64,000 nucleotides of DNA from JASGDC01 sp047606545 (lineage in GTDB: Bacteria > Actinomycetota > Actinomycetes > Actinomycetales > Micrococcaceae), in assembly GCA_047606545.1 (NCBI GenBank), contig JASGEI010000016.1, positions 61,027 to 125,026 of the forward strand, read 5' to 3'. The position numbers were made by a program, and so were the translations under genes. Below the pieces are notes generated by a model. It searched no databases and was not told the origin of the DNA. It was given only the letters and a program-made list of their open reading frames with translations. Position 1 is the first letter of the stretch. The number at the start of each line of letters is the position of its first letter. This document shows, piece after piece, positions 9,173-17,114 of this stretch.

Positions 9173-9892
9173 TTACTTTTTAGATAATTTTACCTGTTTT
9201 GTAGGTTTATAACCTCGATGCATCGCTGCAATACCAAAACTTAAGTTTTTATACCCTACGTTTTCCCAGCCAATATCACTAATCCAATTACAAAGCTCGT
9301 CTTGGTTAGGCCAATCTTCAATCGATTCAGCTAAGTATGTATAAGCTTCAGGATTTGAACTAGTAACTTTTGCAACGAGTGGTAAACCTTTAAGCAAGTA
9401 CATTTTATAAGCTTTATCCAAGATTAAAATTTGTGGGTGTGAGAATTCACAAATCAATAACACACCACCTGGCTTAGTTACTCGGTACATTTCAGCAATA
9501 GCCTTTTTGGGGTCTTGAATATTACGTAAACCAAAAGAAATTGTAACAGCATCAAAACTTTCATCTTCGAAAGGTAGGTCCATAGCATCAGCTTCAACGA
9601 AGTTGATATCTGGGTGAGATTGCTTACCAACTGCAATCATTCCAGGCGAAAAATCACAGGCAGTAACCTCTACCCCAGAATCTGCAAATGGCTCACTTGA
9701 AGCACCGGTACCAGCTGCAATATCAAGTAATTTTTTACCTGGGCTTATTTTTATTGCGTTATATACTTTTCTACGCCAAATTCTATCTTGCCCTGCAGAT
9801 AAAATGTCGTTTGTAATATCATATTTTGCTGCCACATCGTCAAACATTGACGAAACTTCTTTAGGGTCTTTATCCAGAGATGCACTGTTCAT
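9173..9892 (-). CDS. menG: Demethylmenaquinone methyltransferase
   Basis: A 239-residue SAM-dependent methyltransferase of the UbiE/MenG family that makes the last step to menaquinone. It shows the family signature FDDVAAKYDITNDILSAGQDR at the N-terminus (about residues 17-37), SAM motif I LLDIAAGTGASS, and SFGLRNIQDPKKA in the middle. It lies 49 bp upstream of the polyprenyl synthase on the same strand and diverges from menF. Only 36 bp separate the menG and menF start codons, so the two promoters must overlap the opposite gene or be leaderless. Confidence 0.95.
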   Translation of the reverse strand: MNSASLDKDPKEVSSMFDDVAAKYDITNDILSAGQDRIWRRKVYNAIKISPGKKLLDIAAGTGASSEPFADSGVEVTACDFSPGMIAVGKQSHPDINFVEADAMDLPFEDESFDAVTISFGLRNIQDPKKAIAEMYRVTKPGGVLLICEFSHPQILILDKAYKMYLLKGLPLVAKVTSSNPEAYTYLAESIEDWPNQDELCNWISDIGWENVGYKNLSFGIAAMHRGYKPTKQVKLSKK

Positions 9893-9928
9893 TTAATTAT
9901 TCTCTCATATCCATTAGACTTGAAACAT

Positions 9929-11134
9929 ATGAAAACCAAAATTTATTCAGCGACTACTTCTGTGTCTGAAGAATTTTTCAATTCTGCACTAAAAGCTGAT
10001 TTTGACTATCTCTGGGCACGTACTGACACGGCGATAAACGCTATTCAAAAAATAGGTTTTGGCTCATTAATTTCACATGAAACTTTCGGCTCTGAGAGAA
10101 TTTCCGAACTAGAAAACTGGTGGCATAATGTTTCACATGAAACATCAGAGAAAATAACTGCTTTTTCTAGCATCAGTTTTGATGCAGAATCTAACTGGGG
10201 AGCAAAACTAACTATTCCAGATTTTTTACTGGAAAAGACCTCTACAGGTTTCACTTTAACTTCATACTCATTAACTGAAAAAAATATTGAATTAGCCACC
10301 AAGTCTCTTTACCAAACTGCAGGGAAGTACCAACTAGTTGACACTTCATTAAGTGATATAGATTGGAAACAAATAGTAGCAAAAGCTGTTAATGCGATGA
10401 AAAATGGAGAATTAGAAAAAGTAGTCCTCTCTAGGAATTTAAGCTATAAAGCTGATACTGAAGTGTTTCCAAATGCTGTTGCACAGAAGCTCTTGGCTGA
10501 TTATCCACAATGTTGGACTTATCAGTACGAAAACTTTGTAGGTGCCACTCCAGAATTATTAATTGAAATCCAAAACAACAAAGCTAAAGCCAGAGTACTA
10601 GCAGGAACTCAGGCTCGAAACACCAAAAATGGTAAAGAGATTTTAATTAACTCCAATAAAGAACAGAAAGAACACGCTTTTGCAGTGGATTCTCTTGTTA
10701 AAGTTCTAGAACCTCGCAGTACAAAAGTTAATGTTAACGGTCCTTTCGCATTAGAACTACCAAATGTTTGGCATCTAGCTAGCGATATTACTGCAACTTT
10801 GAAAGCACCTCTTGAAATCCTAAAGATTTTGGAAAAAATTCATCCAACAGCTGCGGTTGGTGGAACTCCAACCACTAAAGCTGTGGAACTAATTAAAAAA
10901 CTAGAAAACTATGACCGTGGACCTTATGCTGGACCAATTGGCTGGCTTAATAATGCTGGTGAAGGTCAGTTTGGCATTGGACTACGTGGTGGCATCATAG
11001 ACGGAAAGCATATCGAACTCTATGCTGGTGGCGGCATTGTAGTAGACTCTATACCTAAAAATGAACTTAATGAAACTAGAGCTAAGCTAGTTCCTATGCA
11101 AAACGCTTTAAATCAAGCATTAAATACTAATTAA
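9929..11134 (+). CDS. menF: Isochorismate synthase MenF
   Basis: About 401 residues of the chorismate-binding (anthranilate synthase I-like) family; converts chorismate to isochorismate at the entry to menaquinone synthesis. The C-terminal half has the usual motifs: KVVLSRNL, HPTAAVGGTPT, and YAGPIGWLNNAGEGQFGIGLRGG. The ATG at 9929 was chosen over the TTG three codons upstream. No clear ribosome binding site precedes it. The 3' end overlaps the convergent dnaB stop by 4 bp. Two parS-like palindromes lie inside the 5' part of the coding region. Confidence 0.93.
   Translation: MKTKIYSATTSVSEEFFNSALKADFDYLWARTDTAINAIQKIGFGSLISHETFGSERISELENWWHNVSHETSEKITAFSSISFDAESNWGAKLTIPDFLLEKTSTGFTLTSYSLTEKNIELATKSLYQTAGKYQLVDTSLSDIDWKQIVAKAVNAMKNGELEKVVLSRNLSYKADTEVFPNAVAQKLLADYPQCWTYQYENFVGATPELLIEIQNNKAKARVLAGTQARNTKNGKEILINSNKEQKEHAFAVDSLVKVLEPRSTKVNVNGPFALELPNVWHLASDITATLKAPLEILKILEKIHPTAAVGGTPTTKAVELIKKLENYDRGPYAGPIGWLNNAGEGQFGIGLRGGIIDGKHIELYAGGGIVVDSIPKNELNETRAKLVPMQNALNQALNTN
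10069..10084. promoter_or_regulatory. parS-like site 1 (in menF)
   Basis: The core TTTCACATGAAAC differs from the common parS core TTTCACGTGAAAC at one base. It is inside menF (encodes Ser-His-Glu-Thr) exactly 60 bp from a second, better copy. Confidence 0.4.
10129..10144. promoter_or_regulatory. parS-like site 2 (in menF)
   Basis: TGTTTCACATGAAACA matches the 16-bp parS consensus TGTTTCACGTGAAACA at 15 of 16 positions. About 20 kb from oriC, a normal distance for parS sites that load ParB. Confidence 0.55.
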
Positions 11135-12486
11135 CCAAAGTTGTTTGCCATATTCCTAAACCGTGAATATTTACCTTGGAAGGCAACAGCGACAGTCTTT
11201 GTCGGACCATTACGATGTTTAGCTAAAATTAAATCAGCTTCACCCGGACGATCCGTCTCTTCCGGCTTATCATAGACTTCCGGACGATGTAGCAATAATA
11301 CGATATCTGCATCCTGCTCAATAGACCCTGATTCACGCAAATCGCTAATCATTGGGCGTTTATCTGTGCGTTGCTCACTAGCACGATTTAACTGAGATAA
11401 CGCAACTACTGGCACATCTAACTCTTTAGCTAACAACTTTAACGAACGAGAGAATTCGCTAACCTCTTGTTGACGTGATTCAAAGTTTTTACCTGAGCTC
11501 ATCAACTGCAAATAGTCAATAACTACCATTTTCAAGCCATGCTGTTGTTTTAATCGGCGACATTTAGCTCTAATTTCCATCAAAGTCATGTTAGGACTGT
11601 CGTCAATATATAGTGGAGCTTCACCAATTTTGCCTTGAACTCTAGCAATCTTTACCCAAGTTTCTTCAGAGACAGTACCTTTTCGTAAATCACTTAACGG
11701 GATACTAGCTTGCGCAGAAATCATACGCATTGCAATTTCCGTACGTCCCATTTCCAAGGAGAAAAATACCGTAGGCATATTGTTTGCAACTGTGGCTGAA
11801 CGGGCAAAATCTAACGCTAAAGTAGATTTACCCATTGCTGGGCGAGCAGCTATAACAATCATTTGTCCACCATGTAACCCATGTGTTACTTCATCAAGAT
11901 CAGTGAACCCAGTTGGAATTCCAGTAGGCTGTCCATCACGATTACTTGCTGCTTCAATTTCTTCATTAGCATCTTGGAGAGCCTCACTAATCGGAACATA
12001 GTCTTCAGAAGTGCGACCATCATTAACAGAATAAATCTCAGCTTGTGCCTCATCAACCACTGATTCAACATCTGCTTTTGGCGTAAAGCCAAGCTGAGTA
12101 ATGCGATTACCAGCTTCAACTAAACGTCGCAATACTGCTTTTTCTTGAACAATACGTGCATAGAAAGTAGCATTAGCTGCAGTAGGGGTCACTGAAATAA
12201 GTTCATGAATATAAGTCGCACCGCCAATACGAGAAAGCTCATCACGCTTTGTTAGCTCATCAGTAACAGTGATCGCATCAGCTGGTTCAACTTTAGTAAA
12301 TAGCTCTACAATAGCGTTAAAAATTAACTCATGAGCTGGGCGATAAAAGTCAGCACCTTTTAGAATCTCTGAAACTTCAGCTATCGCATCTTTAGACAGC
12401 AACATACCGCCAAGCACACTTTGCTCAGCATTAATATCTTGAGGTGGGGTTCGTTGTTCTACCATATCAATTACTAATTTTGTCAT
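11131..12486 (-). CDS. dnaB: Replicative DNA helicase DnaB
   Basis: A 451-residue hexameric helicase that unwinds DNA at the fork. The N-terminal domain begins with PPQDINAEQSVLGGMLLS. The RecA-like domain carries the Walker A motif PAMGKST (G219-K220-S221), the Walker B segment MVVIDYLQLM, and a C-terminal region with SDLRESGSIEQDADIVLLLHR. No intein is present and the length is normal. Translation may start at codon 1 or at the later MVEQRTPP. A perfect DnaA box begins 4 bp upstream of the start codon, with four more beyond it, so initiator control is likely. Confidence 0.96.
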   Translation of the reverse strand: MTKLVIDMVEQRTPPQDINAEQSVLGGMLLSKDAIAEVSEILKGADFYRPAHELIFNAIVELFTKVEPADAITVTDELTKRDELSRIGGATYIHELISVTPTAANATFYARIVQEKAVLRRLVEAGNRITQLGFTPKADVESVVDEAQAEIYSVNDGRTSEDYVPISEALQDANEEIEAASNRDGQPTGIPTGFTDLDEVTHGLHGGQMIVIAARPAMGKSTLALDFARSATVANNMPTVFFSLEMGRTEIAMRMISAQASIPLSDLRKGTVSEETWVKIARVQGKIGEAPLYIDDSPNMTLMEIRAKCRRLKQQHGLKMVVIDYLQLMSSGKNFESRQQEVSEFSRSLKLLAKELDVPVVALSQLNRASEQRTDKRPMISDLRESGSIEQDADIVLLLHRPEVYDKPEETDRPGEADLILAKHRNGPTKTVAVAFQGKYSRFRNMANNFG

Positions 12487-12489
12487 ATT

Positions 12490-12703
12490 TTATCCACATA
12501 TGAATCCTAAGTGCTAAATTTTTGTGGATAACCTGTGGATAACTCATTGATAAATGGGAAATAATTGTGGATAACTTTGTGGAAAAGAAAAAATTTACAC
12601 CACTATTCCCCTGAAATATAAAGGAAATAAGCTGTTAATAATTTAATCCACAAAAATTTTTGCAACACGGTAAATTATCCACATGTAATTCACATTGATG
12701 TAA
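12490..12703. promoter_or_regulatory. DnaA-box cluster upstream of dnaB
   Basis: Five perfect TTATCCACA boxes: plus strand at 12490 and 12675, minus strand at 12523, 12534 and 12566. Weaker boxes occur at 12578 and about 12652. The right edge carries TCACATTGATGTAA at 12690-12703, one base off the motif found in oriC. The order (minus-strand boxes, AT-rich gap, plus-strand box, inverted repeat) follows that of oriC at 30.3 kb. The remainder up to 12930 contains no gene I recognise. Confidence 0.85.
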
Positions 12704-12933
12704 TTTAACTAAATAAGTTCTTCAGCCAATCCGACTAGTATTCCCTCCTTGCAATTTCTACTTGCCGATCTTCTAATCCTGTTACGCATGCAGACCAGTT
12801 ACCTTTTACAATAGTCGTCCTTCAAGCTTCAATCCTATTTCACTAAAAAGGAAATAGCATCATCAAGGGATTTGATAAATATGGAGTTAAATGACTAGTT
12901 GATGTCGGAAAATAGATTCATTCAGTAATCACC

Positions 12934-12991
12934 GGACCCTATTCTTACAAATGGCGTTTAATATTCAGATCCATTTGTAAGAATAGGGTCC
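12934..12991. repeat. 58-bp hairpin repeat, copy 1
   Basis: Perfect 21-bp inverted arms (12934-12954 and 12971-12991) around a 16-nt loop. A near-identical hairpin occurs at 14017-14074. Arms differ from copy 2 at two positions, and each change is compensated in the opposite arm. It lies 115 bp upstream of the AbiEi/DUF559-like gene. There is no T tract, so it is not a typical terminator. Confidence 0.9.
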
Positions 12992-13105
12992 AGTTAGATT
13001 TAGAAGTTAAAAATTTATACTCCTCCCAAATTTCATTTATACAAGTCATTCACATTTTTATATTTATTAAATGCAATAAAACAAATTAATGCTTAGTTTT
13101 ATAAC

Positions 13106-14044
13106 ATGATTGAGCATAGTCAAATATCTAAGTTAACAAACTGCTTAATACATCCTGGATGCCCAAATGATCTAGGTTGGTCATACATATCAGTACATAG
13201 AGCACTCAAAGCTGGAAAACTATATAGAATTTGGCCTGGCTTCTACATAAAACAATCTATTTTTGAATTGTTAACTATAAATGAAAAACACTTATTAAGA
13301 ATATTAGCTGCTCGCAAAGCTGTCACTGAAAAACTAATTTTAAGCCATACTTCTGCAGCTAGAATCCATAATTTCGCCGTACTAGATAGCGAAAATCATG
13401 TATCTTTTAGGACTACCAATCTTCGTGCAAAGTCTAAATCTTTAAAATACCACCGCTATCAGGATGAGGCAGAAGTTATAAAAACTGATATTGGATTAAT
13501 AACAACTCCTGAACAAACAGTAATTGATTGTGCAAGGAAACTTCCATTTATTAATGCTTTAGTTACTGCAGATTCTGCTAGAAACAAAGGGTGTCTTATT
13601 AGCAATATCTTAGATGTTCTAGATAAAAATGGGTTTAAAAAAGATAAATCTAAAGTCCAAAAAATACTCAACTTCAGTACTAAACTAGCTGAGTCTCCAG
13701 CTGAAACTATTGCCAGGTTTCAGTTGTACAAAATAGGCATGCCGAAACCAACACTGCAAAAAACGTTATATTACGAAGGATATAAGTTTAGAGCAGATAT
13801 TTCTTATCCGGAACTTAGTTTAATTGTTGAGGTTGATGGCAAACAAAAATACTTTGATTTCAACAATGATATTAAAACTGCCATTTATAAGGAGAAACTA
13901 AGACAAGATGTTATTGAAAGGAATGGTTGGAAGATTATCCGTTTAACATGGCAAGATTTACAAAATCTATATTTACTTAAACAAATATTTAGACCTTATC
14001 TAACTCAACACACAGAGGACCTTATTATTACAAATGGCGTCTAA
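13106..14044 (+). CDS. AbiEi/DUF559-type protein (winged-helix plus nuclease-like domain)
   Basis: A 312-residue protein. The N-terminal part (residues about 1-90) has the pattern of AbiEi-type antitoxin domains, including ALKAGKLYRIWPGFY and LSHTSAARIHN. The C-terminal part (about 210-300) resembles the DUF559/very-short-patch-repair endonuclease-like fold, with a conserved SLIVEVDGKQKY strand and WKIIRLTWQDL. Such two-domain proteins are common as solitary genes in actinobacteria and their role is unknown. No partner AbiEii toxin is present. Codon use is more AT-rich than in neighbours. The last nine codons and the stop are formed by the left arm and loop of the second hairpin repeat. Confidence 0.65.
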   Translation: MIEHSQISKLTNCLIHPGCPNDLGWSYISVHRALKAGKLYRIWPGFYIKQSIFELLTINEKHLLRILAARKAVTEKLILSHTSAARIHNFAVLDSENHVSFRTTNLRAKSKSLKYHRYQDEAEVIKTDIGLITTPEQTVIDCARKLPFINALVTADSARNKGCLISNILDVLDKNGFKKDKSKVQKILNFSTKLAESPAETIARFQLYKIGMPKPTLQKTLYYEGYKFRADISYPELSLIVEVDGKQKYFDFNNDIKTAIYKEKLRQDVIERNGWKIIRLTWQDLQNLYLLKQIFRPYLTQHTEDLIITNGV

Positions 14045-14074
14045 TATTCAGGTCCATTTGTAATAATAAGGTCC
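14017..14074. repeat. 58-bp hairpin repeat, copy 2, overlapping the gene's 3' end
   Basis: 21-bp perfect arms 14017-14037 and 14054-14074 with a 16-nt loop that contains the stop codon of the upstream gene. The loop matches copy 1 at 14 of 16 positions. Both copies encode the same tail T-N-G-V-stop on the plus strand. Confidence 0.9.
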
Positions 14075-14115
14075 ATTTTGCAATGAAATATAATGAAATA
14101 TGTAAAATGGGCATA

Positions 14116-14143
14116 AAAATACCCCGGAAGTTCGGGGTATTTT
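14116..14143. terminator. Bidirectional terminator
   Basis: ATACCCCG/CGGGGTAT stem with a 6-nt loop, flanked by A and T runs. It serves the minus-strand gene that ends at 14162 and probably the plus-strand gene to the left. Confidence 0.85.
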
Positions 14144-14161
14144 CTATTGAATAAGAAGAGA

Positions 14162-14632
14162 CTACTTATCGTCGTCCGTGTTCTTGTCCAAGTAAGTCTT
14201 TAGAGACTCAATAGTCTCGTCAACCTGTTCTTCAGACTCTTTGACAGCGCCTGTTGCTTTTTCTTCAACATCAGAAGTATCTTCATCTGTACCGTTTACT
14301 ACATTACCAATAGCATCCTGTGCTTTAGCGAATAGACCACCAAGTGTACCTTTAATGTGCTCAAAAGTTTCGTCCACTTTACCGTGCTCTACAGCTTCAG
14401 CAATCTTAGACTGAACATCGTCAAATGTCTTACCAACATTCTTCTTGATGTCATCTAGGTGTTCGCCACTGTTTTCAGTAAGGTCGCCAACATTTTTCTT
14501 AACTTTAGCAAAAACGTCTTCTAGAGCGTTTTTAACATCTTCAACAGCTCCCTGAACTTTATCAGTATCAACGTTGTCATTGTCGTTAAGCGCCTCAGTT
14601 AATTTTGGATCAAATTCTTCTTCGTTTGACAT
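14162..14632 (-). CDS. Acidic, helical low-complexity cytosolic protein
   Basis: A 156-residue, strongly acidic protein with heptad-like amphipathic repeats (VEDVKNALEDVFAKVKKNV, IKKNVGKTFDDVQSKIAEAV) and no membrane segment. It resembles YtxH/CsbD-like stress or late-embryogenesis-type proteins only in composition; I do not assign a family. I chose the ATG at 14632, preceded by an AGGGA ribosome site; an upstream in-frame start would read through a hairpin. A perfect hairpin lies 5 nt upstream of that ribosome site. Monocistronic with a terminator. Confidence 0.7.
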   Translation of the reverse strand: MSNEEEFDPKLTEALNDNDNVDTDKVQGAVEDVKNALEDVFAKVKKNVGDLTENSGEHLDDIKKNVGKTFDDVQSKIAEAVEHGKVDETFEHIKGTLGGLFAKAQDAIGNVVNGTDEDTSDVEEKATGAVKESEEQVDETIESLKTYLDKNTDDDK

Positions 14633-14644
14633 GATTCCCTTTCT

Positions 14645-14667
14645 CGGTATCAAATTTTTTGATACCG
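14645..14667 (-). promoter_or_regulatory. Leader hairpin just upstream of ribosome binding site
   Basis: Ten-base inverted repeat CGGTATCAAA/TTTGATACCG with a 3-nt loop, five bases before the AGGGA site of the acidic protein gene. It could be an operator or a leader RNA stem that protects or gates translation. Confidence 0.5.
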
Positions 14668-14690
14668 GATGTACACAGTACATATATAAC

Positions 14691-14731
14691 AATAGCGGTT
14701 AATAAGGAAATTTTCCTTATTAACCGCTATT
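14691..14731. terminator. Long palindrome after rplI, probable terminator
   Basis: A 20-bp perfect stem (14691-14710 with 14712-14731) with almost no loop, 33 bp after the rplI stop. It lacks a clear T tract, so it may act as a 3' end stabiliser rather than an intrinsic terminator. Confidence 0.5.
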
Positions 14732-14763
14732 CTTTCAGAAATCATTAAGCAAATATCTAAGGC

Positions 14764-15222
14764 TTACTCAGTTTCATCTTCAACGACATCAAATGAGAAT
14801 TCACTTTCAACATCATCATGAAGACGTACTTTAGCCTTGTATGTACCTATTTCTTTAACTGTGTCTAGAATTTCGACCTTCTTACGATCTAGGTCAGCAA
14901 TTCCAGCATCAGAGATTGCATCAGCCAAGTGTGCAGAACCTACAGAACCGAACAATTTACCATTTTCACCAGTCTTAACTGGAATCTTAATAGTATTGTC
15001 TTTAAGGTTCTGAGCAACTGACTTAGCGTCTTTAACGTCTTGTTTCCTACGCTCTTCACGAGAAGCACGTAGTGATTCTACAGACTTTTCTGCATCTTTA
15101 GTCCAAGTAATTGCATAGCCTTGTGGCAATAGATAATTACGAGCGTAACCACCTTTAACATCCACAAGATCTCCAGCAGTACCTAGACCATCAACGTCTT
15201 TAATCAAGATAATCTTAGCCAT
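14764..15222 (-). CDS. rplI: 50S ribosomal protein L9
   Basis: A 152-residue two-domain L9. The N-terminal rRNA-binding domain has KGGYARNYLLPQGYA (about residues 24-38), followed by the long connecting helix rich in Arg/Lys and the C-terminal domain beginning near KIPVKTGENGKLFGSV. Last gene of the rpsF-ssb-rpsR-rplI operon, 15 bp after rpsR. Confidence 0.97.
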   Translation of the reverse strand: MAKIILIKDVDGLGTAGDLVDVKGGYARNYLLPQGYAITWTKDAEKSVESLRASREERRKQDVKDAKSVAQNLKDNTIKIPVKTGENGKLFGSVGSAHLADAISDAGIADLDRKKVEILDTVKEIGTYKAKVRLHDDVESEFSFDVVEDETE

Positions 15223-15237
15223 TTAGCATGCTCCTTT

Positions 15238-15474
15238 CTAGCGGCCTGAGCCTGAGTAAGGAAGCAATGCAACTTCGCGTGCATTCTTAATCGCACGTGC
15301 AATACGACGTTGATCTTGAACAGAAACGCCAGTTACACGGCGAGCACGAATCTTGCCTCGATCTGAAATGAATTTACGTAGTGTCGCAACATCTTTATAG
15401 TCAATTTTTCCAACTTTGACTTTTTTAACTGGTGCTGCAACTGGTTTGGGCTTACGATTGTTTGCCTTAGCCAT
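15238..15474 (-). CDS. rpsR: 30S ribosomal protein S18
   Basis: A 78-residue S18 with a basic N-terminal extension and the family core KIDYKDVATLRKFISDRGKI, then RRVTGVSVQDQRRIARAIKNAR. No cysteine residues, so this is a zinc-free form. Third gene of the operon. A hairpin separates it from ssb. Confidence 0.97.
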   Translation of the reverse strand: MAKANNRKPKPVAAPVKKVKVGKIDYKDVATLRKFISDRGKIRARRVTGVSVQDQRRIARAIKNAREVALLPYSGSGR

Positions 15475-15500
15475 CGTGGAGCTCCTTCTTTTGTAGGGAG

Positions 15501-15523
15501 CCCAAACCCTTAACGGGTTTGGG
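15501..15523 (-). promoter_or_regulatory. Intercistronic hairpin between ssb and rpsR
   Basis: Perfect 9-bp stem CCCAAACCC/GGGTTTGGG with a 5-nt loop, with no T tract after it. It could be an RNA-processing or attenuation element that adjusts S18 output relative to SSB. Confidence 0.55.
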
Positions 15524-15536
15524 ATGGGTTAATAAA

Positions 15537-16091
15537 TTAGAATGGGGATTCTCCTTGATCAGGAATAGCTCCCCAGCCACCTTGAGACTGTGTATTATCC
15601 TGCGAAGGTACTGTCCATGGGTCTGCTACTTGAGAGCCACTTCCCGCACCAAAGCTTTGAGATTGTCCAGAATTTCTAGGAGTACCAGCATTAAACTCAT
15701 TATTTAAACCTGGTGCCTTATTAGCATTTTCACGCTTTGGCAAAATAGCTGATGTGAAACGTAGAGATGGACCAATTTCTTCAATATCAATCTCTGTAGA
15801 AGTTCTACGTTCACCATCTTTAGTTTCATATGAACGCATTTTCAAACGACCACTTGCTATAACGCGAGTGCCACGAGACAAAGTTTCACCGATATTCTTC
15901 GCTAGATCACGCCATGCAGTAGCACGAAGGTAAAGAGGTTCTCCATCTTCCCACTGGCCTGTTTGGCGATTGTATGTTCTAGGCGTAGAAGCAATAGTAA
16001 AGTTTGCTACGGTAGCATTTGACGGGGTAACACGGATATCTGGATCCGCAGTCAAGTTACCGACAACTGTCACAATTGTCTCACCAGCCAT
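15537..16091 (-). CDS. ssb: Single-stranded DNA-binding protein
   Basis: A 184-residue SSB. OB-fold domain spans residues 1-115 (TIVTVVGNLTADPDIRVTPS, then WRDLAKNIGETLSRGTRVIASGRL). A Gly/Ser/Gln-rich disordered linker leads to the acidic tip; here the C-terminus is DQGESPF, a slight variant of the usual DDIPF partner-binding tail. Part of the rpsF operon, which ties replication to ribosome supply. Confidence 0.95.
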   Translation of the reverse strand: MAGETIVTVVGNLTADPDIRVTPSNATVANFTIASTPRTYNRQTGQWEDGEPLYLRATAWRDLAKNIGETLSRGTRVIASGRLKMRSYETKDGERRTSTEIDIEEIGPSLRFTSAILPKRENANKAPGLNNEFNAGTPRNSGQSQSFGAGSGSQVADPWTVPSQDNTQSQGGWGAIPDQGESPF

Positions 16092-16120
16092 AAAGTGCTC
16101 CTAAATATTTAACTGACGAA

Positions 16121-16411
16121 TTACTGTTCGTCTGGACGGATAATTTTAACGCGCATTACTGATTCATCAATACCAAGTTGACGATCAACTTCTGCGACAG
16201 TAGCAGCCTCAGCAGTAAAGTTAATTACTACATAGTTAGCTTCTGATTTTTTCTGAATATCGTACGCAAGTTTACGACGACCCCAGATATCTACGTTATC
16301 TACGGTTCCACCGTCTTTTTTAATAACGTCTAGATATTTTTTAATAGATTTTTCAAGTGATTTCTCTTCAACATCTGGATTGATGAGAACCATCATTTCG
16401 TATGGATGCAT
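16121..16411 (-). CDS. rpsF: 30S ribosomal protein S6
   Basis: A 96-residue S6 beginning MHPYEMMVLINPD. I chose the ATG at 16411 because a strong GGAGG site lies about 10 nt upstream; the GTG four codons earlier overlaps that site. The core includes WGRRKLAYDIQKKSEANYVVINF. First gene of the operon. The leader between 16424 and 16500 contains a small CATGG/CCATG stem and a CCG-containing stretch that could be the S6:S18 autoregulatory element, but I cannot fold it with certainty. Confidence 0.95.
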   Translation of the reverse strand: MHPYEMMVLINPDVEEKSLEKSIKKYLDVIKKDGGTVDNVDIWGRRKLAYDIQKKSEANYVVINFTAEAATVAEVDRQLGIDESVMRVKIIRPDEQ

Positions 16412-16514
16412 AGATGAATCCACCTCCTACGGACTTAGCGGCCATGGTATTTCCATGACAGGAGATTATCAATGCTATACCAGCATAACGCAGATTTAAG
16501 TTCTAGAAAAGCTA

Positions 16515-17114
16515 TTAGCTATTCCATTTTTCCAAAGCTGGACATTTTTTGTCCCAACCCAAAATAGAAACATGAGCAGTCTCCATCAAAAAATGCTTTC
16601 CAGTTATTGCTGGCAAACCAAGCCATCGAGCAGCCAAAATCCTAGAAAAGTGACCGTGGCAAACTACTAGGCTATTTTCATGACCGGCATCACGAATTTT
16701 AGCAATAACAGCGTCGGCACGATCTGATACTTCTTCAATAGTTTCACCATTAGGTACCCCATTATCCCAAATTACATAATCTGGATTTTTCTTACGAATA
16801 TCAGCGCTATTTACACCTTCGTAATCGCCATAATCCCACTCAACAGCATTGGGTTCGATAGTGTAATCTTTGATACCCATCAATTCTGCAGTCTTACGAG
16901 CACGCTGCCTTGGCGAGACTAACACCATACCGAAATCGATACCCTTAATTTTCTTACCACTTGCAAGTGCCTGATTTTCACCGTTTTCAGTTAATGGTAA
17001 ATCTGTATTTCCGGTGTACTGACCAGATTTAGACCATTCAGTTTCACCGTGACGAGCAACCCATAGTTTTGGATATTTAAAAACGTTGTGTAGCGAGGAA
17101 AAGTGTTCACTCAT
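16515..17114 (-). CDS. Histidine phosphatase family protein (phosphoglycerate-mutase-like)
   Basis: About 199 residues. The catalytic motif VARHGETEW has the phospho-accepting histidine near residue 20. A second catalytic histidine is in VVCHGHFSRILAARWLG in the C-terminal third, and RARKTAELMG supplies the phosphate-binding arginine. The usual broad-specificity phosphatase size excludes the longer cofactor-dependent mutase. The start overlaps the end of cca, so the two are coupled. The substrate is not predictable. Confidence 0.88.
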   Translation of the reverse strand: MSEHFSSLHNVFKYPKLWVARHGETEWSKSGQYTGNTDLPLTENGENQALASGKKIKGIDFGMVLVSPRQRARKTAELMGIKDYTIEPNAVEWDYGDYEGVNSADIRKKNPDYVIWDNGVPNGETIEEVSDRADAVIAKIRDAGHENSLVVCHGHFSRILAARWLGLPAITGKHFLMETAHVSILGWDKKCPALEKWNS

